From Roseomonas sp. AR75 (GTDB lineage: Bacteria > Pseudomonadota > Alphaproteobacteria > Acetobacterales > Acetobacteraceae), in NCBI RefSeq assembly GCF_005222815.1, contig NZ_STGB01000004.1, positions 310,001 to 374,000 on the forward strand: a stretch of 64,000 nucleotides of DNA, in the 5' to 3' direction. Under the pieces are notes generated by a model. It was not told the origin of the DNA and ran no database searches. It saw nothing but the letters and a program-made list of their open reading frames with translations. Made by a program: the position numbers and the translations under genes. Below, in pieces: positions 7,803 through 16,834 of the stretch. Positions within the stretch are counted from its first letter, which is position 1. Every line of letters starts with the position of its first letter.

Positions 7803-9960
7803 CACCCGTCGCGTCTCGGTGCGGCTTTCGCTGGACGATGCTGCCCGCGTGAAGGCCGGGCTGCGTGAGGTCGGCGAGACCGGCCAGCGCAGCCTGGAGC
7901 GCATCCGCGACGGCGCCGACACCGCCTCCCGCGCGCTGTCGCTGATGGACGTCGCCACGCGCGGGATCCAGCTCGCCGGCGTGGCGGTGGCCGCCCGCGC
8001 TCTGGTGCAGGCGGGTGATGCGCTGACCCAGAGCCTCTCGCGCCTGCAGAACGCGACCGGCTCGGTCGAGCGCGCGGGGCAGGTCTACGAGGCGCTCTAC
8101 CGCAACGCGCTGCAGACCGGCGTCGCGGTCGGCGAGAGCGTCGACGCCTTCCAGCGCTTCTCGATCGCCGCGCGCGAGATCGGCGCCACCTCCGACCAGG
8201 TGGTCCGCCTCGTCGACGGCCTGCAGCGCGTCGCCATCGTCTCCGGTGCATCGACGCAGGAGATTTCGTCGGCCACGCTGCAGCTTGCCCAGGCGCTCGC
8301 CTCGGGCGTGCTGCAGGGCGACGAGCTGCGCTCCATCCTCGAGGCCATGCCGCTGCTGGCAGAGGGGCTGGCCAAGGAGCTCGGCGTCTCGATCGGTGAT
8401 CTCCGCAAGCTCGGCTCCGAGGGCAAGCTCACTGCCGAGCGGGTCTTCCCGGCCCTGCTGCGCGCGACGGAGCGGCTCGGCGCCGAACTCGACAAGGCGC
8501 CGCTCTCCCTCGGCCGTGCCTTCGGCCAGCTCACCGCCGCCACCGAAAACTTCCTCGGGCAGCTCGATCGCGCCGTCGGCCTGTCGAACGCGCTGGCGCG
8601 TGGCCTGTCGGCGGCGGCACGGGGGATGGACGGCACACGCCGCGGCATCGGCCTGCTCGACGAGGGCGAGCGCCTAGCCGACCTACAGCGCCAGGCCGCA
8701 ACGCTCTCGGCCGAGATCGGCCGGCTGGAGGCGGAGGGCGACGGCCGCCCCAGCCTGCGCGCGCCTGTCCGCCGCGGCAGCATCCGGCCCGGCCTGGTTG
8801 GCACGGCCGAGAGCCAGGCCGGTATCGATCGAACCCAGCGCCTGGAGGAGCTGCGCCAAAGCTACTTCGCCATCCTGGAGGAGATCGACACCGCCGAGCG
8901 CGGTGCGCTGACCCGCCGCCTGGAGGAGCAGGAGCGCGCCGGCCAGGCGGGCACCGACGCCCGCCGCCGCCGCGCCACCCAGGATGTGCTGGACCTCCGC
9001 CGTGATCTCGACGATCGCTTCCGGATCACCCGCGAATACGATGAGCGGGTCCGGCGCCTGCGCGAGGCGGAGGCCGCCGGCGCCATCGATGCTGCCGAGC
9101 GCAGCCGGTTGGAGGCACTGGCGACCGGGGAGCGCGACGAGGCGCTGCGCCGGCTGGAGGGTACGACGCGCCGGGTCGCCGCCGCCCAGCGGGACAACCG
9201 CGACGCCGAGCGGGAGGTCACGGAAGTCCTGCGCGAGCGCGAGCGGCTGATCCAGGACAACGAGACAGCTTATGAGCGCTATGCCCGCCGCCTGGAGCGG
9301 CTCGGTGATCTCGTCCAGCGCAGCGAGCGCGCCGGCCGACCGCTGTCGGAGGAGACGATCGGCCGGGAGGCCAAGGCCGCCATCGCCGAACTGGAGACGG
9401 CGGAGGGCCGGCTGCGGCAGGACACCGAGCGGACGGGGGACGCGGCCCGCGAGCTTGGTCTCGCCTTCTCCTCGGCCTTCGAGGACGCCGTGGTGGAAGG
9501 CCGCGGCTTCGGCGAACTGCTCAAGGGCCTCGAGCGAGACCTGCTGCGCATCGGCACCCGCAAGCTGGTCACCGAGCCGCTGGCGAACGCCGCTACCGGC
9601 CTGCTCAATTCGGCACTCGCCGGGATCGGCAGCCTGCTCGGTGGCCCGGCGGTCGCCAGCGCGCGCGGCAACGCCTTCGGCCCTCGCGGCCTGATCCCCT
9701 TCGCGACGGGCGGCATCGTCGATCGGCCGACCGTGTTCCCCTTTGCTCACGGCGTCGGGCTGATGGGTGAGGCCGGGCCGGAGGCAATCCTGCCGCTGCG
9801 GCGCGGCCGCAACGGCCGGCTCGGCGTCGAGGCCACGGCGGCGCCGATCAATGTCGTGTTCAACGTCAGCACGCCGGACGCCGGATCCTTCCGCGCCAGC
9901 CAGGGCGCGATCCTGGCCGAGCTCAACCGGGCGCTGCGGCGAAGCCAGCGGAGCATCTGA
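7792..9960 (+). CDS. Tail tape measure protein
   Basis: This 722-residue protein starts at the ATG at 7792 behind AGGAGG. It sets tail length and helps DNA entry. The N-terminal region (about residues 40-260) matches the TMP_3-type tape measure domain, with QLAQALASGVLQGDELRS and a SILEAMPLLAEGLAKELG segment. The middle (about 290-560) is highly charged coiled coil rich in Arg and Glu. Near the end it has the diagnostic GLMGEAGPEAILPL. At 722 residues it predicts a fairly short tail of roughly 100 nm, using the usual rule of about 1.5 angstrom per residue. It overlaps the next gene by one base. Confidence 0.85.
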   Translation: MADSTRRVSVRLSLDDAARVKAGLREVGETGQRSLERIRDGADTASRALSLMDVATRGIQLAGVAVAARALVQAGDALTQSLSRLQNATGSVERAGQVYEALYRNALQTGVAVGESVDAFQRFSIAAREIGATSDQVVRLVDGLQRVAIVSGASTQEISSATLQLAQALASGVLQGDELRSILEAMPLLAEGLAKELGVSIGDLRKLGSEGKLTAERVFPALLRATERLGAELDKAPLSLGRAFGQLTAATENFLGQLDRAVGLSNALARGLSAAARGMDGTRRGIGLLDEGERLADLQRQAATLSAEIGRLEAEGDGRPSLRAPVRRGSIRPGLVGTAESQAGIDRTQRLEELRQSYFAILEEIDTAERGALTRRLEEQERAGQAGTDARRRRATQDVLDLRRDLDDRFRITREYDERVRRLREAEAAGAIDAAERSRLEALATGERDEALRRLEGTTRRVAAAQRDNRDAEREVTEVLRERERLIQDNETAYERYARRLERLGDLVQRSERAGRPLSEETIGREAKAAIAELETAEGRLRQDTERTGDAARELGLAFSSAFEDAVVEGRGFGELLKGLERDLLRIGTRKLVTEPLANAATGLLNSALAGIGSLLGGPAVASARGNAFGPRGLIPFATGGIVDRPTVFPFAHGVGLMGEAGPEAILPLRRGRNGRLGVEATAAPINVVFNVSTPDAGSFRASQGAILAELNRALRRSQRSI

Positions 9961-10580
9961 TGTCCTTCGACGACGTGCGCTTTCCCGACCGCATCGCGCT
10001 GGGTGCGGAGGGCGGCCCGACCTTCGCGACCGTCATCACCACCTCGACCGGCGGCCACGAGCAGCGCCAGGCAAACTGGGCAGAGGCGCGCCGGCGCTAC
10101 AACGTGGCGACGGGGCTCAAGGGACGCACGGACGTCGAGGCGCTGCTCGCCTTCTACATCGCCCGCCGCGGCCAGCTGCGCGGCTTCCGGTTCAAGGACT
10201 GGTCCGACTACCAGCTGCCGCGCCAGGCGATCGGCGTGACGGACGGCACGCAGGCGACGTTCCAGCTGGTGAAACTCTACAGCAGCGGCGGGGAGCAGGT
10301 GGCACGGCGAATCACGCGCCCGATCACCGGCACCGTGCGCTGCTGGGTGGCCGGCACCGAGCGCAGCCTCGGCCCCGGCTCCGCGCAGTTCCAGGTGAAT
10401 CTTTCGTCCGGCGTGATCACCCTCGGCGCGGCGCTGCGCGCGCCGGCGGACCAGGCGGTCGAGGCGCAGTGTGAATTCGACGTGCCGGCGCGCTTCGACA
10501 CCGATGCGCTGTCGCTGACGCTGCGCACCCATGACATCGGCGAGTGGTCCGGCATCCCCGTCGTGGAGCTCAGGGAATGA
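9960..10580 (+). CDS. DUF2460 (TIGR02217) distal tail protein
   Basis: This 206-residue protein is of the type encoded as gene 12 of the Rhodobacter capsulatus gene transfer agent. Signatures include the start FDDVRFPDRIALGAEGG, a RRRYNVATGLK segment and GFRFKDWSDY. In the transfer-agent structure this family forms the distal tail ring that joins tube and hub. The start ATG overlaps the tape measure stop as TGATG. It is followed by the same three genes as in the transfer agent (DUF2163, peptidase, hub), which makes the identification firm. Confidence 0.85.
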   Translation: MSFDDVRFPDRIALGAEGGPTFATVITTSTGGHEQRQANWAEARRRYNVATGLKGRTDVEALLAFYIARRGQLRGFRFKDWSDYQLPRQAIGVTDGTQATFQLVKLYSSGGEQVARRITRPITGTVRCWVAGTERSLGPGSAQFQVNLSSGVITLGAALRAPADQAVEAQCEFDVPARFDTDALSLTLRTHDIGEWSGIPVVELRE

Positions 10581-11440
10581 AGGCCGTCTCCGCCGGTCTC
10601 GCCGCGCACCTCGCTGGGCAGGCCACCACCCTCGCCACGCTCTGGCGCGTCCAGCGCCGCGACGGCGCGGTTTTTCGCTTCACCGACCACGACCGCGACA
10701 TCCTCTACGGCGGCGAAACCTACCTCGCCGCGCTCGGCTACCAGCGCGCCGCCATTGCCACCGGCGCCACGCTCGCCGTCGACGAGACGGAGCTGCTCGG
10801 CCTGCTCGACAGCGCCGCGCTCGATCCAGCGGAACTCCGTGCCGGGCTGTGGGACCACGCCGAGGTGCGGATCTTCGCGGTGAACTACGCGAACCTGGCC
10901 GATGGCGAGCTGAAGCTCCGCAGCGGCCGGCTGGGCGAGGTCACCGCGCGCGACGACGGATCGTTCTCGGCCGAGCTGCGCGGCCTGGCGCAGCCGCTGC
11001 AGGCGGTGATCGGCGCCGTCTACCAGCCGGAATGCCGCGCCGATCTGGGCGATGCCCGGTGCAAGGTGAATCTAGCATTCGGCGCCGGCTGGACGCAGCA
11101 GGGCATCGTCGAGGCGGTGACGGACAGCACAACGCTGATCCTCGCCGATGACGGCATCGCCGCCTTTGCTGGCAGCTACTTCGAGGGCGGCGTGGCGGTC
11201 TGGCAGTCCGGCCCGAACGCGGGCGTCGCGCGCGAGGTGCTCGCCTGGGATCAGGCCAGCCGCACGCTGTCGCTCTTCGCGCCGCCGCCAGTGTCACCGG
11301 CGGTGGCCGACGTGCTGCACGTCCAGCCCGGCTGTGACAAGCGCAAGGCTACCTGCCAAGGCGTGTTCGGCAACTACCTGAATTTCCGAGGTGAGCCCTT
11401 CGTGCCGGGCGTGCTCGCCGCTGTGAGCACCCCGGCATGA
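10577..11440 (+). CDS. DUF2163 / phage BR0599 family hub protein
   Basis: This 287-residue protein starts with an ATGA overlap. It corresponds to gene transfer agent gene 13. It has FRFTDHDRDI near residue 34 and a conserved cysteine pattern, YQPECRADLGDARCKVN near residue 155 and HVQPGCDKRKATCQG near 255, which in this family forms a metal-binding cluster. It is a structural protein of the tail tip hub, joining the distal ring to the cell-wall-penetrating hub. Gene order on both sides agrees. Confidence 0.85.
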   Translation: MKAVSAGLAAHLAGQATTLATLWRVQRRDGAVFRFTDHDRDILYGGETYLAALGYQRAAIATGATLAVDETELLGLLDSAALDPAELRAGLWDHAEVRIFAVNYANLADGELKLRSGRLGEVTARDDGSFSAELRGLAQPLQAVIGAVYQPECRADLGDARCKVNLAFGAGWTQQGIVEAVTDSTTLILADDGIAAFAGSYFEGGVAVWQSGPNAGVAREVLAWDQASRTLSLFAPPPVSPAVADVLHVQPGCDKRKATCQGVFGNYLNFRGEPFVPGVLAAVSTPA

Positions 11441-11838
11441 CCATCGACGAGGCCGCGCGCACCTATTGCGGCACGCTCTGGCGGCATCTCGGCCGCAGCA
11501 CCACCGGCCTCGACTGCATCGGCCTGGTGCTGCTCGCTGCGCGCGACGCCGGCCACACGCTGCCCGATCCCGCGCCCTACGCCCGCGAGCCGCAGGGCAC
11601 GCGGCTGCTGGAGGGCATCCTTGCGCACGCCACGCGGATAGGAACGGCGGAGCCCGGCGACGTGCTGCTGTTCCGCATGGGCCTCTATGGCGGGCATGTC
11701 GGCATCGCCTCCCTCCATCCCGCTTGGCGCGTGCCGGCCTGCATTCACGCCTACGCGCCGCACCGCCGCGTCGTCGAGCAGCCGATGGAGGGCGAGCTCG
11801 CCGCTGCCCTGATCGGCGCCTTTCGCCTGACGGAGTAG
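11437..11838 (+). CDS. NlpC/P60 family tail-tip cell-wall peptidase
   Basis: This 133-residue protein equals gene transfer agent gene 14. The catalytic cysteine lies in TTGLDCIGLV (about residue 28) and the catalytic histidine in YGGHVGIA (about residue 88), spaced as expected for the NlpC/P60 fold. It would cut peptidoglycan peptide stems locally during DNA injection, so it belongs to the tail and is not the lysis enzyme. It overlaps its neighbour upstream by ATGA and is followed three bases later by the hub gene. Confidence 0.85.
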   Translation: MTIDEAARTYCGTLWRHLGRSTTGLDCIGLVLLAARDAGHTLPDPAPYAREPQGTRLLEGILAHATRIGTAEPGDVLLFRMGLYGGHVGIASLHPAWRVPACIHAYAPHRRVVEQPMEGELAAALIGAFRLTE

Positions 11839-11841
11839 CGC

Positions 11842-14800
11842 ATGGGCCAGCTTGCAGTGGCTGGAGGCGGCGCCGCGCTCGGCGCGGCCCTCGGCTCCGT
11901 CGTCCCCGGCGTCGGCACGCTCCTCGGCGCCCAGGTCGGCTGGGCGCTCGGCGGTGTCGCCGGCGCGCTGCTCTTTCCGCAGCGCGGCCAGGACGCCCAG
12001 GGGCCGCGCCTCACCGACCTCACCGTCCAGACCTCCAGCTACGGCGTGCCGATCCCGGTCGCCACCGGGCGGGCGAAAATCGCCGGCAACGTCATCTGGA
12101 TAACCGCGATCGAGGAGGTGTCCTCCACCCAGCGCCAGCGCGGCAAGGGCGGCAGCCGCGGCCCCTCCCAGACCACCTACAGCTATTTTCTTTCGTGGGC
12201 GGTGGGTCTCTGCGAGTGGCTCTCGCCCTCGCCCAACGCCCAGCTGCTGAAGATCTGGCTCGACGACAAGCTGGTCTTCGACGCCGAGGCCGCGACCGGC
12301 GTCGTCCAGGTGCCGGGCCTCACCTGGCGCTTCTATCCCGGCGACGAGGCGCAGCTGCCCGACCCGCTGATCGCCAGCATCGAGGGCGAGGACGCCCCCG
12401 CGCACCGCGGCCTGGCCTACGTCGTCTTCGAGCGGGTGCCGCTCGACCGCTTCGGCAACCGCATGCCGAACGTCACGGTCGAGCTCGCCGGCAGCGCGAT
12501 CCGCAGCTTTCCGGAGCAGCCGGGCCAGCCGCCGGCCGTGCCGTTCTTCGAGAGCAACCCGAGCGACTTCTTCATGGGTGCGGGCTGGAGCAATCGGGTC
12601 GCGATCGATTACCGCCGCGGCCGCCTCTACGAGGGGCGCCAGCGCGCGGGCTCCGCCGGTGGCGGCGCCGACGAGATGATCCGCGTCTACGACCTCGTCA
12701 CCATGCAGACCATCGGCGAGCACCGCATCGACCAGGTGCTCGGCCACTTCTTCCCCGAGGGCAGCGCGCCGAACCAGAGCAGCACCACCGCCGGCATCCT
12801 GCATGTCGGGGTGGACGGCTTTCTCTACATGACGGGCGGCCAGTCCATGCGCGTGCCACTCTGGAAGATCGATCCGGACACCATGCGCGGCGTCGCCTAC
12901 TTCGGCCCCCTGCAGGGCTCGAACCCGGTCTTCGACGGCGACGACACCATCGCGCTCTTCGTGCCCATGCAGATCGCCAGCGTCGCCGTGCCACAGCCGG
13001 ATGGCAGCACCCGCCCTCTGGTGATCGTGCAGGGCGGCCAGGCCGGCGCGGTGACCATCGACGCCAAGACCATGAGCTACGTCTGGGGCGGGCGGAACGC
13101 CACCTCCCCGCCCGCCATCCCCGGCCGGCACGGCATCATCCAGACCGACATCCTGGATGTGCAGCTCGTGCCGGGCGCCACCGGCACGGCCGGTGCGGAC
13201 CTCTGGCATCTTCGCGGCACCGGCTGGAACACCGATCCGCGGATCGAGATGATCCGGCTGCGCTACAGCCCCGCGCTCGTCATCACCCGCACCGACTTCC
13301 CCGCGATCGACGTGCCTGCCGAGATCGACGCCGGCGGCGACCGGCCGCTGATCCACCACGCCTGGTGGGATGCGAGCGACGGCACGCTGGTCATCACCAT
13401 CAGCAACGCCGGCAGCAGCGCCGGACCCTACAGCCGCTACTCCACCTTCAAGTATGCCCCCGGCTCTGGCGTGGTCTGGAAGCTCGTCGATCACGCGCCG
13501 GTCGGCCGCTTCGCCGGCGGGCCGGGACGCATGGAGCGGGTGCTCGGCAGCACCTGGGGCCTCGGCGGGGACCTGGTGCTGCAGACCGGCACCGGCCTCG
13601 CCACCTGGAACGCCAACGGCGCGGATTTCTCCAACCGCTTCTGGATTGACGAGCAGGGCGCGGTGATCGGCTTCTCGGGCACCTCGGACATCCCCACCAA
13701 GCGCTTTCTCACCCGCGCCACGGCCACCGACCTGACGCTCGGCGATGTCGTCCAGCAGCTCTGCACCAGGGCCGGGCTCGCGCCGGGCGACATCAACGTC
13801 GCGGGCCTCACCGACGGCCTGCGCGGCTATGTTCTCCCGCGGCCCATGTCTGCCCGCGACGCCATCACCCCGCTCGCCGGCGCCTTCCAGTTCGACGCAG
13901 TGGAGCAGGATGATGTGCTCGTGTTCCGCAAGCGCGCCGGCGGCGTGGTGGCGACCGTCCCCTATGCCGACCTGGTGCAGGAGAGGCCCGACACATCCGC
14001 ACTGAGTGAGCAGCGGGCGCAGGACGCCGAACTGCCGCGCGAGCTGACCGTGCGCTTCCTCGACGTGGACCGGGCAGGAGAACCCAACGCGCAGTCCTGG
14101 CGGCGGCCGGTCAGCCCGACGCCGACCGTCGCCGCCACGGCAACCAGCACGCTCGACCTGCCGATCCCGCTCACCGGCGGCGAGGCCAAGGCGATCGCGC
14201 GGCGGCTGATCACCGCCACTTGGCGCGAGCGCACCCGGCTCAGCTTTGCCGTCGGCCCGCGCCACGCCAGGCTGGTGCCGACCGATCCGGTCACGCTCGG
14301 TCTGGCGGACGGTGCGACGCTCCGCTGTCGCGTGCTCTCGACGCAGCTGGGCGCGAACTGGACGACGCGGATCGAGGCGGTGACGGAAGATGCCGCGGCC
14401 TATGCACTCACCGCGCCGGCCGACGGGGGCTCCGGCTGGGTGCCGCCGACGCTGCCGCTGCCCTACGCCGTCCGCCTGCTGTTGCCCGACCTGCCGCTGC
14501 TCCTCGACGCCGACGACCTCGGCGGCGGAGGGCTGCGGGAATACGCACTGATCGGCGGCTATCGCGGCCAGGCCTTTCGCGGCGCCACCCTGTTCCGCAG
14601 TCCCGACCTGCTGGCCTGGGAGGAACTCGGCGCTGTCACGCGCTCGGCGACCTGGGGCGTGGTCACCGCCATGCCGGCGGCGCCGCGCAGCCCCTGGATC
14701 TGGGACGAGGCCGGCGCGCTTGAGGTCCAGCTGGAGAGCGGCGCGCTGGAGGGCGCCTCGGCGTTGGAGGTGCTGAACGGCGAGAACACCGCGGCGCTGA

Positions 14801-15414
14801 TCGGCGTCGACGGCATGGCCGAACTGATCCAGTTCCGCGACGCCGCCGATCTCGGTGGCGGGCGCCACCGGCTCACCACCCTGCTGCGCGGCCGGCGCGG
14901 CACCGAGGACCTGATCGCCGCCCGCGGCGTCGGTGATGTCTTCGTGCTGCTTGACGACGCGCTGCGCTTCCAGGCAGCGACCTCCGAGATCGCTGCCACG
15001 CGCCATCACCGCGCGCCGTCGATCTACGAGACGGTCGAGACCGCGGCAGCCACGGTGACGAAGTCCATCCGCGGCCGGGCGGAGCGGCCCTACGCGCCGG
15101 CGCATCTCGCCGGCAGCCGCGACGAGGACGGCAACCTGAGCATCACCTGGATCCGCCGCACCCGCATTAACGGCGGCTGGGCGGACGGCACCGGCGAGGT
15201 GCCGCTCAGCGAGGCGGCCGAAGCCTACGAGGCGGAGATCCTCGACGGCGAGACAGTGGTGCGCACCCTCAGCGGGCTCTCCGCACCAGCGGCCACCTAC
15301 ACCGCCGCCGACCAGATCGCCGACTTCGGCGCGCCCCAGGCCAGCATCACCGTCCGCGTCTTTCAGCTCAGCGCCAACGTCGGCCGCGGCATCGCAGCAA
15401 GGGCCAACCTATGA
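11842..15414 (+). CDS. Large tail hub / host-specificity protein (megatron-like)
   Basis: This 1190-residue protein is in the position of gene transfer agent gene 15. It opens with a glycine-rich hydrophobic segment (about residues 6-55) likely to insert into the membrane, then YGVPIPVATGRAKIAGNV. Around residues 600-720 is the Phage-tail_3-like hub domain (LTLGDVVQQLCTRAG, ARDAITPLAGAFQFD). The C-terminal third has LRGRRGTEDLIAA and two fibronectin-like strands. Between about residues 255 and 600 is a stretch with repeated strand signatures (YMTGGQ, HLRGTGWN, VWGGRN) that looks like a beta-propeller and is not usual for this family. It would form the tail-tip needle and may bind the receptor. 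Confidence 0.8.
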   Translation: MGQLAVAGGGAALGAALGSVVPGVGTLLGAQVGWALGGVAGALLFPQRGQDAQGPRLTDLTVQTSSYGVPIPVATGRAKIAGNVIWITAIEEVSSTQRQRGKGGSRGPSQTTYSYFLSWAVGLCEWLSPSPNAQLLKIWLDDKLVFDAEAATGVVQVPGLTWRFYPGDEAQLPDPLIASIEGEDAPAHRGLAYVVFERVPLDRFGNRMPNVTVELAGSAIRSFPEQPGQPPAVPFFESNPSDFFMGAGWSNRVAIDYRRGRLYEGRQRAGSAGGGADEMIRVYDLVTMQTIGEHRIDQVLGHFFPEGSAPNQSSTTAGILHVGVDGFLYMTGGQSMRVPLWKIDPDTMRGVAYFGPLQGSNPVFDGDDTIALFVPMQIASVAVPQPDGSTRPLVIVQGGQAGAVTIDAKTMSYVWGGRNATSPPAIPGRHGIIQTDILDVQLVPGATGTAGADLWHLRGTGWNTDPRIEMIRLRYSPALVITRTDFPAIDVPAEIDAGGDRPLIHHAWWDASDGTLVITISNAGSSAGPYSRYSTFKYAPGSGVVWKLVDHAPVGRFAGGPGRMERVLGSTWGLGGDLVLQTGTGLATWNANGADFSNRFWIDEQGAVIGFSGTSDIPTKRFLTRATATDLTLGDVVQQLCTRAGLAPGDINVAGLTDGLRGYVLPRPMSARDAITPLAGAFQFDAVEQDDVLVFRKRAGGVVATVPYADLVQERPDTSALSEQRAQDAELPRELTVRFLDVDRAGEPNAQSWRRPVSPTPTVAATATSTLDLPIPLTGGEAKAIARRLITATWRERTRLSFAVGPRHARLVPTDPVTLGLADGATLRCRVLSTQLGANWTTRIEAVTEDAAAYALTAPADGGSGWVPPTLPLPYAVRLLLPDLPLLLDADDLGGGGLREYALIGGYRGQAFRGATLFRSPDLLAWEELGAVTRSATWGVVTAMPAAPRSPWIWDEAGALEVQLESGALEGASALEVLNGENTAALIGVDGMAELIQFRDAADLGGGRHRLTTLLRGRRGTEDLIAARGVGDVFVLLDDALRFQAATSEIAATRHHRAPSIYETVETAAATVTKSIRGRAERPYAPAHLAGSRDEDGNLSITWIRRTRINGGWADGTGEVPLSEAAEAYEAEILDGETVVRTLSGLSAPAATYTAADQIADFGAPQASITVRVFQLSANVGRGIAARANL

Positions 15415-16349
15415 CCACCCCCAACCTCGCCATCCCGCTCATCGTCGCGAGCCAGAGCCAGAAGGAGGTCACCGCCAACGCGGCCTTCACCGCGCTCGAT
15501 CGGGCGATCACCGCCACCTTCGTCGCCGATCTCGCTGCCGGCAACGTGACGCTGACAGCGGCGCAGTACCGCGAGGCGCTGGGCGTGCGCGTTATCAACG
15601 CCACCGTCGCGGGCCGTACCGTCACCCTGCCGCTGGTCGAGCGCTACGCCGTTATAAGCGTGGACGCCACCACTTCGACCGAGGATGTCATCGTCCAGAG
15701 CGGCACGACGACGGTCATCGTCGCCGCCGGCAGCGCCACGCTGATCCGCACCGATGGCACGGCGGACGGCCTGGCGGTGATCCTGCAGGGTGGAGACGGC
15801 GCGGCCGGCGCCGAAAACTTCCTCGCGCTCACCGACACGCCGGACAGCTACGCCGGCCAGGCGCTCCGCCTGCTGCGCGTGAACGGCGACGAGGACGGGC
15901 TCGAGTTCTTCGAGTTTACCGGCTCCGGCGCCGAGACCTTCCTCGATCTCACCGACACGCCGAGCACCTACGCCGGCCAGGCCGGGCGCGCCGTCGTGGT
16001 GAACGCGGGCGCCACCGGCCTCGCCTTCGGGATCCCGACAACGCCCATCGTGACGCACACCGACAGTACCCTTGCACCGGCCCTCGGGCAGGCTGGCCAC
16101 TGGTTCCGCTGCACCAACGCCTGCACCATCACGCTCCCCTCCGACGCCACCGCCGCCTTTTCGCTTGGCACGTCGCTGACCTTCTCGCAGGCCTCGACGG
16201 GCGCTCTGATCTTTGCCGCCGGTTCCGGCGCGACCGTCAATGTCGCGCCGACGCACCTCGCCAGCACCGCCGTCCAGCACGCCGTCGTCCAGGCGACGAA
16301 GCTCACGGCCAACACCTGGGTGCTGTTCGGAAATCTGGAGCTCGCCTGA
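15411..16349 (+). CDS. DUF2793-like tail fibre protein
   Basis: This 312-residue protein starts with an ATGA overlap with the hub. The opening TPNLAIPLIVASQSQKEVT followed by NAAFTALDRAI is the DUF2793 signature, found in proteins attached to tail hubs in alphaproteobacterial phages. Two tandem copies of a roughly 40-residue unit follow, each with LTDTP, YAGQA and a GL(E/A)F ending (about residues 138-163 and 181-206), a motif common in trimeric tail fibres. The C-terminal half is rich in Thr, Ser and Ala, consistent with a beta-structured fibre. A receptor-binding or fibre-anchor role is likely. Confidence 0.7.
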   Translation: MTTPNLAIPLIVASQSQKEVTANAAFTALDRAITATFVADLAAGNVTLTAAQYREALGVRVINATVAGRTVTLPLVERYAVISVDATTSTEDVIVQSGTTTVIVAAGSATLIRTDGTADGLAVILQGGDGAAGAENFLALTDTPDSYAGQALRLLRVNGDEDGLEFFEFTGSGAETFLDLTDTPSTYAGQAGRAVVVNAGATGLAFGIPTTPIVTHTDSTLAPALGQAGHWFRCTNACTITLPSDATAAFSLGTSLTFSQASTGALIFAAGSGATVNVAPTHLASTAVQHAVVQATKLTANTWVLFGNLELA

Positions 16350-16834
16350 TGATCTCGCCCGGCGCTGTCGCCGCCATGCAGCAGTTTCAGCTCGGCGAGC
16401 TCTGGCTCTACGGCAACTACACATCCTCGCAGGCGCTCTCCTCCTCCCGCGTGGTGTGGAACGCCGAGGCCGTGGACACGCTGAACGCCTTCAGCCCGAC
16501 CAGCAGCATCGTGACCGTTCCCGCCGCCGTCGGCTCCGCACGCGTCTGGGCGCGCGTGCGGCATGACGGACAGGGCGGCTCCGCGGCAGGTACGGTGTTC
16601 GCGCGCATCCAGCGCAGCACGAATGCCGGCTCGACCTGGGACACGATCGCGGAGGGAACGGCCTCCCACCCTGGCGGCACACCGGATCAGACGATCGACG
16701 TGCCAGAGGCGAACATCGCTATCTCGCCTGGCCACCAGTTCCGCGTCACCTGCGGGCCGAGCGGGACCTTCGGGCTGGTGTCCTACGGCAGTGACCCGGG
16801 CCGGACGTTCCTGCGGTTCGAGTGGGGGGCGTGA
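16349..16834 (+). CDS. Tail fibre-associated protein of unknown function
   Basis: This 161-residue protein starts at an ATG overlapping the previous stop. It is strand-rich (WLYGNYTSSQ, ARVWARVRHDG, FRVTCGPSG, FLRFEWGA) with few charged residues, the profile of a small jelly-roll or lectin-like domain. It contains FARIQRSTNAGSTWD, reminiscent of sialidase or Asp-box-like loops, although this is weak. Its position at the end of the tail operon suggests a receptor-binding tip. IS66-derived sequence begins immediately after its stop, so a longer original tail module could have been truncated here. Confidence 0.55.
   Translation: MISPGAVAAMQQFQLGELWLYGNYTSSQALSSSRVVWNAEAVDTLNAFSPTSSIVTVPAAVGSARVWARVRHDGQGGSAAGTVFARIQRSTNAGSTWDTIAEGTASHPGGTPDQTIDVPEANIAISPGHQFRVTCGPSGTFGLVSYGSDPGRTFLRFEWGA

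Noticed and set aside
11374..15105. A 1243-codon open frame on the minus strand opposite the tail hub gene
   Set aside because: It mirrors the real plus-strand hub gene; such long antisense frames are common in GC-rich coding DNA, its product is low-complexity and shows no family, and it has no ribosome-binding site.
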